Assembly: GCF_003265345.1 (NCBI RefSeq)
Contig: NZ_QFWW01000024.1
Span: 160,687 to 224,686 of the forward strand
Direction of reading: 5' to 3'
Source of the DNA: Lentzea terrae
Lineage (GTDB): Bacteria; Actinomycetota; Actinomycetes; Mycobacteriales; Pseudonocardiaceae
Length of the DNA: 64,000 nucleotides
Shown: positions 12,686 to 20,300 of the stretch, in pieces
Layout of the letters: every line of letters begins with the position of its first letter
Numbering within the stretch: the first letter of the stretch is position 1
Notes under the pieces: model-generated
Databases searched by the model: none
Seen by the model: only the letters and a program-made list of their open reading frames with translations
What the model was told of the DNA's origin: nothing
Translations under genes and position numbers: made by a program

Positions 12686-12743
12686 GCCGGTCTCCTTCAC
12701 GCCCAGCAGTGCGATGCACCCGCCTGGGCGTGAAGGAGGCCGG
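12686..12743 (+). terminator. Hairpin terminator after the alpha/beta-hydrolase gene
   Basis: GCCGG (12686-12690) plus CTCCTTCACGCCCAG (12692-12706) pairs with CTGGGCGTGAAGGAG (12724-12738) plus GCCGG (12739-12743), giving 20 bp with one bulged T and a 17-nt loop. It begins 11 nt after the stop codon. No U-run follows, as is common in actinobacteria. Confidence 0.75.
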
Positions 12744-12884
12744 CAAGGGTTAGTGATCACGCCGCGGCCCGATAGGGTTTGTCCGTTTTCAGAAACACGC
12801 CTTGCCGTTGACTGCTCCGATGACCCGGTTCTACGGTGGTCGCACCGTCGCTGCCGAAAACCTCGGAGCCGAGGACGGTAAGAG

Positions 12885-13574
12885 ATGTTTCGTCGTCCAT
12901 TGTGGATAGTCGCTGCCTTCGTGCTGGCGCTCGTCGCGGGCATGACCCCGGCGCGGGCCGCAGATCCCGTGCTGGTGCCCATCTTCGACGGCAAGACGCT
13001 CGACGGGTGGACCGCGCACGCGAAGGGCGCGTTCGTGGTGAAGAACGGCGCGATCCACAGCCAGAAAGACGCCTCGCGCGGCTGGATCTACTACAACAAG
13101 CAGCAGTACAAGAGTTTCCGCTGGATCTTCAAGCTGCGCCAGGTCTCCGGCAACCACAAGCCGACCGTGCTGATCTGGGGCAAGATCCAGACGCCGCCGC
13201 TGAACGGCCTCGGCGCCATCCAGTTCCAGCCACCGAACGGCGGCGCGTGGGACTACCGGCCCGGCCACAACAACGGCGGCAAGGGACTCTTCACGAAGTA
13301 CCCGCACCCGAACTGGGACGTGAAGAAGTGGGCGCAGTGCGAGATCCTCGCCAACGGTGAGACCGGCATCGCGCGCATGGCCTGCTGCCCGTTGCCCGAC
13401 GGCGCGACCAAGTGCAAGGCACAGGAAGTCCTGAAGTTCGAGGACAAGAAGGAACCCGCCGGCCGCGAGGCGCCGCTCGCGATCCAGATCCACAACAAGG
13501 GCATCGAGGACGAGTACAAGGACCTCGTGGTCGAGTCGCCAGTCGCGGACCCGACGAAGTTCATCACCACCTAG
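12885..13574 (+). CDS. Secreted DUF1080 (3-keto-disaccharide hydrolase / LamG-like) protein
   Basis: The 229-residue protein has a Sec signal peptide (hydrophobic VAAFVLALVAG, cleavage near ARA-AD). The DUF1080 jelly-roll domain follows, recognisable from VPIFDGKTLDGWTAH, GAIHSQ, and the C-terminal PLAIQIHNKGIEDEYKDL strand. DUF1080 proteins act on, or bind, (keto)disaccharides and other glycans outside the cell. The sequence lacks the usual long insert carrying the EYRxxD strand, so activity should not be assumed. The start has GAGGACGGTAAGAG just upstream. Confidence 0.85.
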   Translation: MFRRPLWIVAAFVLALVAGMTPARAADPVLVPIFDGKTLDGWTAHAKGAFVVKNGAIHSQKDASRGWIYYNKQQYKSFRWIFKLRQVSGNHKPTVLIWGKIQTPPLNGLGAIQFQPPNGGAWDYRPGHNNGGKGLFTKYPHPNWDVKKWAQCEILANGETGIARMACCPLPDGATKCKAQEVLKFEDKKEPAGREAPLAIQIHNKGIEDEYKDLVVESPVADPTKFITT

Positions 13575-13581
13575 TGGTGCG

Positions 13582-13639
13582 CCGGGCCCGTCCCGCGCCG
13601 CGTGTCAGCTGACCCCCGCGCGACGTGGGACGGACCCGG
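13582..13639. terminator. Bidirectional hairpin between convergent genes
   Basis: CCGGGCCCGTCCC (13582-13594) pairs with GGGACGGACCCGG (13627-13639) with one mismatch. It lies between the stops of the plus-strand DUF1080 gene and the minus-strand nitroreductase gene and can serve both. Confidence 0.6.
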
Positions 13640-13640
13640 T

Positions 13641-14291
13641 CTACCCCGCACCCAGCCGCAGGACCATCTGCGGCACCAGCGTGTTGCCGAGGCACGGGCG
13701 CAGGTCCGCGCGCAACGCGGACAGGCTGATCGGGTCCAGTGCGGGGCGGACGGCGATCCCGACCGTCCCCGCCGTGAGAACGACGCGCTGCATCGCTTGC
13801 CCCGCACGGATTTCCGCCGCGGCCCCCTGGTTGAACATGCACAGCACCAGCTCGGTGCCGCCCTTCACGTGCAGCCACGCGCGTTCCACTTCGGCCGCAC
13901 GGGACAGCAACCCGCGCCACGAGGCCAGTTCGGGGAACGTCGTCCACGTGCGACGGTTCGTGCGCAACGCGTGCAGCAACGCCAGCACGTCCGGGTTCGG
14001 CTCCTGGTAACCACCGAGCCGCACCGCCGCGGCCGCGTCGTTGGCGCTCGGGCCGGGGAGTAACGTCACCAGTGGACGGATGCCGTGTCCCTGCAACGCC
14101 AGCCGCACGTTGAGCAGCGCGACACCGCAGGCGATCCGCAGCTCCCTGCTGTGCGGGGTGGTGGTGTGCAGCTCGATCTGTTCGGGACGCACCTCGAAGC
14201 GCACGCCGGGCGCCGAGGCTCTCGCGAGCGCAACGACGCCGCGCACGTCCTCACTCGCGAGTCCGAGTGCGTCCGGCACGGCGATGGTCAT
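13641..14291 (-). CDS. Acg-type nitroreductase-fold protein (compact)
   Basis: The 216-residue protein resembles the Acg/Rv3131-like family of FMN-binding nitroreductase-fold proteins. The diagnostic stretch is RELRIACGVALLNVRLAL near residue 48, and a C-terminal LVPQMVLRLG strand ends the domain. Family members are usually about 330 residues; this one lacks most of the middle, so it may be a shortened flavin-storage form or have lost activity. In mycobacteria these proteins are members of the DosR dormancy regulon, and here the gene is divergent from a DevS-like kinase. An imperfect dyad at 14335-14354 lies in the shared promoter. Start ATG at 14291; GTG a few codons upstream is an alternative. 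Confidence 0.75.
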   Translation of the reverse strand: MTIAVPDALGLASEDVRGVVALARASAPGVRFEVRPEQIELHTTTPHSRELRIACGVALLNVRLALQGHGIRPLVTLLPGPSANDAAAAVRLGGYQEPNPDVLALLHALRTNRRTWTTFPELASWRGLLSRAAEVERAWLHVKGGTELVLCMFNQGAAAEIRAGQAMQRVVLTAGTVGIAVRPALDPISLSALRADLRPCLGNTLVPQMVLRLGAG

Positions 14292-14334
14292 GCTCACACT
14301 CTCAGGCTGGCGGCGGCGGGCGGCCACGGTCGAA

Positions 14335-14354
14335 GGTCCTCACTTGGTAGGGCC
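14335..14354. promoter_or_regulatory. Possible DevR-type box
   Basis: GGTCCT (14335-14340) and AGGGCC (14349-14354) form a GGyCCT-N8-AGGrCC dyad between the Acg-type gene and the divergent histidine kinase gene. It loosely resembles the GGGAC-containing palindromes bound by DevR/DosR. It is imperfect and proposed mainly on context. Confidence 0.35.
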
Positions 14355-14388
14355 GTGCGTTGGGCGAAAGTATGCGAACCTAATCGGC

Positions 14389-16023
14389 GTGTCTGACGTG
14401 CCTGATCGCCGAGGCCTCGACGAGCTGCTCGACGAGGTGCGAGATCGCATGGACGAGATCGTGACCACGCGCGACCACATGCAGGAGCTGCTCGGCGCCG
14501 TCCTCGCCGTCGCGTCCGGGCTGGAGCTCGACTCGACGCTGCAGCGCATCGTCCAGGCGGCGGTGGACCTCGTCGGCGCCCGCTACGGCGCGCTCGGCGT
14601 CCTCGGCACGCGCGACGACCTGTCCGAGTTCGTGTACGTGGGCGTGGACGAACGCACCCGCGCCTCGATGGGCCACCTGCCGGAGGGCAAGGGCCTGCTC
14701 GGCCTGCTGATCAAGGACCCGACCCCGCTGCGGTTGCGTGACCTATCGCAGCACGACATGTCGGTCGGCTTCCCGCCGAACCACCCGCCGATGCACAGCT
14801 TCCTCGGCGTGCCCGTGCGCGTGCGCGACGAGGTGTTCGGCAACCTCTACATGACCGAGAAGATCGACGCCGCCGAGTTCACCGCCGACGACGAGGCCGT
14901 GCTGCAAGCGCTTGCCGCGGCCGCCGGCATCGCGATCGAGAACGCCAGGCTCTTCGAGCGCTCCCGGATGCGCGAGCGGTGGCTGGAGGCGATCGGCGAG
15001 GTCAACTCCGAACTCCTCGGCGGCGCGTCCGGCGAGTACGCGCTGCGCCTGATCACCCAGCGCACCGTCGAACTGGCCGGCGCCGACTCCGCGCTGGTCG
15101 TGCTCGGCGACGGCCAGCACACCCCGCTGTCCGTGGCGGCGAGCGCGGGCGTGAAGATCGACAACTTCAACGCCGCCGACCACGCCGTCGACGAGGTCAT
15201 CCGCTCCGGCATCCCCCTGCTGGTGGACGACCCGGGCTCCGGCTTCGGCCCGGCACTGGCCGTCCCGCTGCGTTCCGGCGCGGGCGTCACGGGCGCCCTG
15301 GTCGTGCTGCGCCGCGGTGGCGAGACGCGCTTCCTGCCCGACCAGGTGCCGATGCTGGCGTCGTTCGCGGACCAGGCGGCCGTCGCCCTGGAATTCGCCG
15401 AGCAGCAACGCTCGCAGCGCCTGCTCGACGTGCTGGAGGACCGCGACCGCATCGCCCGCGACCTGCACGACCACGTCATCCAACGGCTGTTCGTCACCGG
15501 CCTGACCCTGCAAGCCACCATGCGCCGCATCACCGAGCCCGAGGTGGCCGCCCGCCTGCAGACCGCCGTCGAGCAGCTGGACGAGACCGTCCGCGAGATC
15601 CGCACGTCCATCTTCGACCTGCACTCGACGGACAACACCTCGTTGCGGCGCCGGCTGCTCGACCTGGTGGCCGGCCTGACCGAGTCAACGCACCTGTCGC
15701 CGGCCGTGCGCATGTCCGGCACCGTCGACAACTCGGTGCCGCCCGAACTCGCCGAACACGTCGAGGCTGTCGTCCGGGAGGCCGTCACGAACGCCGTGCG
15801 GCACGCCTCCGCCACGGAGCTGACCGTGCTGATCGACGCCGGTGAGGACGTCGTGATCACGGTGCAGGACAACGGGATCGGCATCCCGGCGGAGGCTTCG
15901 CGCAGCGGACTGCGCAACCTGGCGAGTCGTGCCGCGAAGTTCGGGGGGACGTTCGCGGTGCGCGGGACCGAGGGTGGCGGCGCGTGCGTGGTGTGGCGGG
16001 TTCCGCTGCCGGTCGTCACGTAG
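14389..16023 (+). CDS. GAF-domain sensor histidine kinase, DevS/DosS-like
   Basis: The 544-residue protein opens with a short coiled segment (DELLDEVRDRMDEI). A first GAF domain follows (about 45-185, with SFLGVPVRVRDEVFGNLYMTEK), then a second GAF domain (about 200-340). Next is a HisKA_3 dimerisation domain with phospho-acceptor in DRIARDLHDHVIQRLF near residue 363, and an HATPase with REAVTNAVRHA, DNGIGIP and GLRNLASRA. This is the DevS/DosT layout; the first GAF binds haem in mycobacterial homologues, but I cannot confirm the haem ligand. Its likely partner is the NarL-type regulator at 17590-18240. The GTG at 14389 is the start closest to the conserved N-terminus. The stop overlaps the convergent gene by 8 bp. 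Confidence 0.88.
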   Translation: MSDVPDRRGLDELLDEVRDRMDEIVTTRDHMQELLGAVLAVASGLELDSTLQRIVQAAVDLVGARYGALGVLGTRDDLSEFVYVGVDERTRASMGHLPEGKGLLGLLIKDPTPLRLRDLSQHDMSVGFPPNHPPMHSFLGVPVRVRDEVFGNLYMTEKIDAAEFTADDEAVLQALAAAAGIAIENARLFERSRMRERWLEAIGEVNSELLGGASGEYALRLITQRTVELAGADSALVVLGDGQHTPLSVAASAGVKIDNFNAADHAVDEVIRSGIPLLVDDPGSGFGPALAVPLRSGAGVTGALVVLRRGGETRFLPDQVPMLASFADQAAVALEFAEQQRSQRLLDVLEDRDRIARDLHDHVIQRLFVTGLTLQATMRRITEPEVAARLQTAVEQLDETVREIRTSIFDLHSTDNTSLRRRLLDLVAGLTESTHLSPAVRMSGTVDNSVPPELAEHVEAVVREAVTNAVRHASATELTVLIDAGEDVVITVQDNGIGIPAEASRSGLRNLASRAAKFGGTFAVRGTEGGGACVVWRVPLPVVT

Positions 16024-16879
16024 GCAACCAGCTCCCCGCCTTTCCCGGACGGATCTCGAAGACGTCGTCCGTGATGGGAACCGAGTTGTCGCGCACCCAC
16101 GCCTCCCAGTCTTCCGGCCAGCGCGTGTCCGACGACCAGCGCACCCCGTCGAGCGAAAGGCCAGCGAGGTCTGCCGAGGTGAGGTCGGCTCCGACCACGC
16201 TCGTCAGCGCCGACACCAGTTGGCTGAGCGGCCCCAGCAAAGCGCCCGCGAAAGCGACGTCGACGAGTCCGCTGTGCACCCGTTGAGCAAGGGCGGAGCC
16301 GTGTGCCCGGCGGTCGATCTCCCTGAGCAGGTTCGCATGCCTCTCGGCGAAGCCTTGGTTGAGCGTAAGAGCATGCCGGCGGGCTTCGACGATGGTTAGC
16401 GAGTGCCCGAGCGTGTCCAGGAACGCGTGCGCGAACTGGTGGAGCTGTGTGCCCTGGAGGCCGGCGACTTCGAGTCCGTGTACGAGCCTCCAGAGCTCCG
16501 GTTGAGCCGAGCTGCGGAACTTGCGGCCGCTCTTGAAGGAGAAGGCCTTGACAGTGAGATCACGGACGGTCGGGATCAGCGTGGTGAGGGCGTACGCCTC
16601 GGTGGGGAGGCTCACCGACAGCCACGAACGGGCAGCCAGTCGCTCGGCGGCGGGACGTGCGGCGAGTTCATCGGCGAAGGCGGCAAGACGCTCGAGTGGT
16701 GCCAGCGGCGGGGGCTGCACCACGTCTGCGAGGCCAGCCGCGAGGTCCAGCGCGTCGGCGAGCCCGGCCACCAGTTCGGCGTGAGCGCGGGACAGCGTGG
16801 CGTCCGCGAGGCCGCGTTCGAGGTCGAGCACGTCGTCAAGCGAAGTGAGCAGCGCGGCCAGCTGCTGGTCGATGTTCAT
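16016..16879 (-). CDS. Uncharacterised protein coupled to an ECF sigma factor
   Basis: The 287-residue protein is largely helical with many Ala/Leu heptad-like stretches. A C-terminal pentapeptide-like run (GADLTSADLAGLSLDGV) leads into RWSSDTRWPEDWEAWV and VFEIRPG, a C-terminal signature I associate with uncharacterised actinobacterial proteins. No catalytic motif is evident. Its ATG overlaps the stop of the sigma-factor gene by four bases (ATGA), so the two are translationally coupled. It may be the effector or anti-sigma-like partner of that sigma factor; this is inference from position only. Confidence 0.7.
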   Translation of the reverse strand: MNIDQQLAALLTSLDDVLDLERGLADATLSRAHAELVAGLADALDLAAGLADVVQPPPLAPLERLAAFADELAARPAAERLAARSWLSVSLPTEAYALTTLIPTVRDLTVKAFSFKSGRKFRSSAQPELWRLVHGLEVAGLQGTQLHQFAHAFLDTLGHSLTIVEARRHALTLNQGFAERHANLLREIDRRAHGSALAQRVHSGLVDVAFAGALLGPLSQLVSALTSVVGADLTSADLAGLSLDGVRWSSDTRWPEDWEAWVRDNSVPITDDVFEIRPGKAGSWLPT

Positions 16880-17391
16880 CGGTCACCTCGCGCACTGAGG
16901 GCCTGGCGGGCCTTCGCCAGGCTGGACCGCACCGCCTCAGGCGTGATGCCGAGCTCGTCCGCGATCTCCGTCGGCCGGAACCCGGACAACGTCCACGCCA
17001 TGACCTGCTGTTGCCGCGGCGGCAGCACCGCGAGAGCGGTCAGGAGGTCCTGTTGCTGCTCCCAGTTCTCGATGTCACCGCACAGCGGCAGTGCCGGTTC
17101 GGGAGGAACAGCGACCACGTCCTCCACCGCCGCGAACTGCCTGCGCCCGAACGTCTTCGACGCCACCCGGTAAGCCCAAGCTCGGTGGTGGTCGATTCGG
17201 TCCCATGACCGGTAGGCCTCGATCATCGTGTCCTGGACGATGTCGGTGGCTTCGACCAGAGAAGCGCCGTGCATCAGCACAAATGCGGTCAGGGGCTTGA
17301 AGTTGGTCCGGTAGAAGGCCGCGAACTCATCCGTTGACTCCGAACCCGCGCGCACCTGCGGGGTGGTGCGCGCGGGTTTGTCGTCAGACAT
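16876..17391 (-). CDS. ECF-type RNA polymerase sigma factor
   Basis: The 171-residue protein contains region 2 (DEFAAFYRTNFKPLTAFVL, ATDIVQDTMIEAYRSWDRI) and region 4 (LAVLPPRQQQVMAWTLSGF, PTEIADELGITPEAVRSSL). That is a minimal two-domain sigma factor without extra C-terminal domains. It sits in the middle of a three-gene minus-strand unit: a 47-residue membrane peptide gene overlaps its start by 8 bp and an uncharacterised gene overlaps its stop. No classical anti-sigma factor with a zinc motif is present, so the small membrane protein or the downstream protein may hold that role. Confidence 0.85.
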   Translation of the reverse strand: MSDDKPARTTPQVRAGSESTDEFAAFYRTNFKPLTAFVLMHGASLVEATDIVQDTMIEAYRSWDRIDHHRAWAYRVASKTFGRRQFAAVEDVVAVPPEPALPLCGDIENWEQQQDLLTALAVLPPRQQQVMAWTLSGFRPTEIADELGITPEAVRSSLAKARQALSARGDR

Positions 17392-17527
17392 CGCCGTCCC
17401 GCGTGATGCGCACGCGCAGGTGGATCACCTGCCGTCGCCGCTTCTGTCTTGCTCGCACAGCCAGCGCCACGACCGCCAGCACCTGGCTGCCGAGCCCGCC
17501 CATCAACACGATCACCGCGGGGTCCAT
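17384..17527 (-). CDS. 47-residue single-pass membrane protein
   Basis: The ATG at 17527 opens a 47-codon frame. It encodes one hydrophobic helix (AVIVLMGGLGSQVLAVVALAV), then a strongly basic RARQKRRRQ stop-transfer and a short strand HLRVRITRDGDV. Its stop overlaps the sigma-factor start by 8 bp, so it is the first gene of that unit. The shape (membrane helix, basic patch, beta strand) is reminiscent of the C-terminal part of the effector-associated constant components described in actinobacterial conflict systems, but this is a weak visual likeness. No strong ribosome-binding site is visible. Confidence 0.6.
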   Translation of the reverse strand: MDPAVIVLMGGLGSQVLAVVALAVRARQKRRRQVIHLRVRITRDGDV

Positions 17528-17556
17528 GGGGAGAAGGGGCGCCGCAGCGGCCGAAC

Positions 17557-17580
17557 GTGAACCACGAGACAGAGGTTCAC
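17557..17580. promoter_or_regulatory. Inverted repeat upstream of the sigma-factor unit
   Basis: GTGAACC (17557-17563) and GGTTCAC (17574-17580) form a perfect 7-bp dyad with a 10-nt spacer. It lies between the stop of the response regulator gene and the 47-codon membrane gene, both on the minus strand. Operator or sigma-factor autoregulatory promoter are both possible; the stem is short for a terminator. Confidence 0.45.
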
Positions 17581-17589
17581 TCGAATGAG

Positions 17590-18240
17590 CTAGCGGGGCT
17601 TGTCGCCGTCCTTGCGGAACTGGGAGGCGAACACCGCGGCCTGGGTGCGGCGTTGCATGCCGAGCTTCGCCAGCAGGTGCGAGACGTAGTTCTTGACCGT
17701 CTTCTCGGCCAGGAACATGCGCTCGGCGATCTGCCGGTTCGTCAGGCCCTCGCCGATCAGGTCGAGGACCGTGCGCTCCTGCTCGCTGAGCATGCGCAGC
17801 GGGTCGCCTTCCTCGCGTTCGCGGCGGATGCGGTTCAGCAGGGCGGACGTGGTGCGGGCGTCCAGGAGGGACTGGCCGGCGGCTACCGTGCGGACCGCGT
17901 TGACCAGGTCGGCGCCCAGGATCTGCTTCAGCACGAAACCGGAAGCGCCGGCCATGATCGCGTCGAACAGGGCCTCGTCGTCCGCGAAGCTCGTCAGCAT
18001 CAGGCATTGCAGGCCGGGGATGCGGCTGCGCAGCTCGCGGCACAGCTCGATGCCGTTGCCGTCGGGGAGTCTGATGTCGAGCACCGCCACGTCGGCCTCG
18101 GCGGTCGGCATCTTGGCCAGGGCCTCCGCGACCGACGCGGCGTCGCCGACCACCTCGAGGTCGGACTCCTCGCCGAGCAGGTCCGCTATGCCGCGGCGGA
18201 CGATCTCGTGGTCATCGACGAGGAAAACACGCGTCGCCAT
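17590..18240 (-). CDS. NarL/FixJ response regulator, DevR/DosR-like
   Basis: The 216-residue protein has a receiver domain (VFLVDDHEIVRRG; phospho-acceptor Asp in AVLDIRLPDGNG; LTSFADDEALF; FVLKQI with the conserved Lys). A LuxR-type HTH follows (LSEQERTVLDLIGEGLTNRQIAERMFLAEKTVKNYVSHLL). The KTVKNYVSHLLAKLGM helix is close to that of mycobacterial DevR. The cognate kinase is probably the GAF kinase at 14389-16023. The gene is divergent from the universal stress protein gene. The ATG at 18240 is the canonical start. Confidence 0.9.
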   Translation of the reverse strand: MATRVFLVDDHEIVRRGIADLLGEESDLEVVGDAASVAEALAKMPTAEADVAVLDIRLPDGNGIELCRELRSRIPGLQCLMLTSFADDEALFDAIMAGASGFVLKQILGADLVNAVRTVAAGQSLLDARTTSALLNRIRREREEGDPLRMLSEQERTVLDLIGEGLTNRQIAERMFLAEKTVKNYVSHLLAKLGMQRRTQAAVFASQFRKDGDKPR

Positions 18241-18324
18241 TCGTGACACGGTAGCCCAAAGACCCTGCAAGGAGGGGACCAACGACACGCGGCTCGCTGC
18301 GACGATCGGGCCTACTTTGGGATC

Positions 18325-19128
18325 ATGAGCGCACTGCCTGTGGTGGTCGGTGTCGACGGGTCTTCGTCCGCGCTCGCGGCGGTGGCGTGGGCCGCTCGCG
18401 CGTGTGTGCTGCACGACGCGCCGTTGCGGCTGGTGCACGCGTACACGTTGCCGACGCGCGGGTATCCCGAGGTCATCTCGTCGGCGCGTGAGTTGCGGTC
18501 GGCCATGTACGACCAGGGGCGGATGTGGCTCTCTCAGGCTGTTGCCGTCGCACGGGCAGAGGCGCCTGACGTGTCGGTGGAGCACGACCTACGGATGGAA
18601 CATCCCACGCCCGTGTTGCTCGCGGAGTCGGCACGCGCGCGGGAAGTGGTGTTGGGGTCGCACGGGCTGGGCGGGTTCACCGGAGCGTTAGTGGGCTCAA
18701 CGGCTGTTTCACTGTCTAACCATGGTGAGTGCCCTGTTGTGGTCGTGAGAGGCAATCACCATGAGGGGCCCGTGGTGGTGGGCGTCGATCTCTCGCCAGA
18801 GTCAGACCCGGCGATCGGCTTCGGGTTCGAGGAGGCCGCCGCAAGAGAGGTGCCGCTGGTGGCGGCGATGGCACACCACGACGAGCAGTCTGCGCTGCTG
18901 AACACGCGAATGTCCGGGTGGCTGGAGAAGTACCCGGACGTCGCGGTGGAACAGCTGGTGGTGCGGGAGCGGCCGATTCCGTTGCTGCTGGAACTCGGGG
19001 AACGGGCCGGGCTTCTCGTGGTCGGTGCACGGGGGCGTGGCGGATTCGCCGGGATGCTGCTCGGGTCTACCTCGCAGGCCCTGATCTACCACGCCCCGTG
19101 CCCGGTGGCCGTCGTCAGGCCTGCTTGA
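18325..19128 (+). CDS. Universal stress protein, tandem UspA domains
   Basis: The 267 residues form two UspA domains. Domain 1 starts VVVGVDGSSSALAAV and ends with the ATP-binding GSHGLGGFTGALVGSTAVSLSNH. Domain 2 starts VVVGVDLSPESD and ends GARGRGGFAGMLLGSTSQALIYHAPCPVAVVRP. Such two-domain proteins are typical DosR-regulon members. TACTTT at 18313-18318, six bases before the ATG, fits a leaderless promoter. It is divergent from the response regulator gene, and its stop overlaps the yceI stop by 14 bp. Confidence 0.92.
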   Translation: MSALPVVVGVDGSSSALAAVAWAARACVLHDAPLRLVHAYTLPTRGYPEVISSARELRSAMYDQGRMWLSQAVAVARAEAPDVSVEHDLRMEHPTPVLLAESARAREVVLGSHGLGGFTGALVGSTAVSLSNHGECPVVVVRGNHHEGPVVVGVDLSPESDPAIGFGFEEAAAREVPLVAAMAHHDEQSALLNTRMSGWLEKYPDVAVEQLVVRERPIPLLLELGERAGLLVVGARGRGGFAGMLLGSTSQALIYHAPCPVAVVRPA

Positions 19129-19672
19129 TCGCCGAGATCTCGAACTCGAGCACGACCTTCTCGCTCACCAGGACGCCGCCGGTCTCGAGCGCGGCGTTCC
19201 AGGTCACGCCGTAGTCCTTGCGGTTGATGGTGTGCGAGCCCTCGAAGCCCACGCGGGTGTTGCCGAACGGGTCGACGGCCACGCCCTCGAAGGCGAACGG
19301 GATGGTGATGCTCTTGGTGACGTCCTTGATGGTGAGGTCGCCGGTGATCTCGAAGTTGTCCTCGTCGACCTGCTTCGCGGAGGTCGAGACGAACTTGATC
19401 TCCGGGTAGGTCTCGACGGCGAGGAAGTCGTTGGTGGTCAGGTGACCGTCGCGCTGCGCGTTGCGCGTGTCGATGCTCGCGACCTTCAGGGTCACCTCGG
19501 CGGTGGTGTTCTCCGGCTTGTCACCGTCGATCGAGATCTTGCCGTCGAACTCGTTGAACGCACCGCGAACCTTGGTGACCATCGCGTGGCGCGCGACGAA
19601 GCCGATGCGGGAGTGCGAGGCGTCGATGACGTAGGCGCCGGTCAGTTCGGAGAGGTTGGTGGCGGTGGTCAT
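19115..19672 (-). CDS. YceI-family lipid-binding protein
   Basis: The 185-residue YceI protein carries the N-terminal GAYVIDASHSRIGFVARHAMVTKVRG, the central FLAVETYPEIKFVST and the C-terminal EGSHTINRKDYGVTWN strands of the lipocalin-like barrel that binds polyprenoid or amide lipids. There is no signal peptide, so it is the cytoplasmic form common in actinobacteria. The ATG at 19672 has GAAGGACTGAGC upstream. It is divergent from a MarR gene. Confidence 0.92.
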   Translation of the reverse strand: MTTATNLSELTGAYVIDASHSRIGFVARHAMVTKVRGAFNEFDGKISIDGDKPENTTAEVTLKVASIDTRNAQRDGHLTTNDFLAVETYPEIKFVSTSAKQVDEDNFEITGDLTIKDVTKSITIPFAFEGVAVDPFGNTRVGFEGSHTINRKDYGVTWNAALETGGVLVSEKVVLEFEISAIKQA

Positions 19673-19710
19673 GGTGCTCAGTCCTTCGGTTGCTCGATTT
19701 GGTTGAAGTG

Positions 19711-19737
19711 TCATCCACCTTGCCTGAACCTGGATGA
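19711..19737. promoter_or_regulatory. MarR-type operator between yceI and marR
   Basis: TCATCCA (19711-19717) and TGGATGA (19731-19737) form a perfect 7-bp inverted repeat with a 13-nt spacer. It lies in the yceI leader and just upstream of the marR -10 element (TATGCT, 19755-19760), so one bound dimer could repress both genes. Confidence 0.6.
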
Positions 19738-19766
19738 TGTGTCAACTATTCCCGTATGCTGAGCAG

Positions 19767-20300
19767 GTGACACGATGGCTGGAACCCGAGCAGCAGCGGG
19801 CGTGGCGTGCCTACGTCCGCATGCAGGGGGAACTCAATGCGCACCTGAGCAGGCAGATGTCGGTCGACTCGGAGATCTCGATGACCGACTTCGCCGTGCT
19901 GGTGCAGCTCACCGACACGCCTGACGAACGCGTGCGCGTGCTGGAGCTCGCGCGGTTCCTGCACTGGGAGAAGAGTCGCATCTCACATCACGTGGCCCGG
20001 ATGGAGAAGCGCGGCCTGGTGCGCAGGGAGAACTGCCGCAGTGACGGGCGCGGGTCGTTCGTCGTGCTGACCGACCTGGGCCGGTCCGCGATCGAGGCGG
20101 CCGCGCCCGCGCATGCCGAGACCGTGCGCGCGCTGGTGTTCGACCAGCTCTCCGACGCCGAGGTGAAGGCGCTGGAGGAGATCTCGGAGAAGATCTTCAC
20201 GCGCCTAACGACAGGCGAATGTGCGGCGGTAATCGCTCGGTGCGACGCCGACGACCCGATGGAAGTGGTGTCGGAGGAGGGCGGCTGTCCCGAAGCCTGA
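19767..20300 (+). CDS. MarR-family transcriptional regulator
   Basis: The 177-residue protein has a winged-helix core: MTDFAVLVQLTDTPDERVRVLELARFLHWEKSRISHHVARMEKRGLV with the wing in RSDGRGSFVVLTDLG. It belongs to the large MarR subgroup seen beside YceI genes in actinobacteria. The GTG at 19767 is preceded at six bases by TATGCT, indicating a leaderless transcript. The 3' end overlaps the convergent GlxA-type gene by 96 bp. Confidence 0.88.
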   Translation: MTRWLEPEQQRAWRAYVRMQGELNAHLSRQMSVDSEISMTDFAVLVQLTDTPDERVRVLELARFLHWEKSRISHHVARMEKRGLVRRENCRSDGRGSFVVLTDLGRSAIEAAAPAHAETVRALVFDQLSDAEVKALEEISEKIFTRLTTGECAAVIARCDADDPMEVVSEEGGCPEA

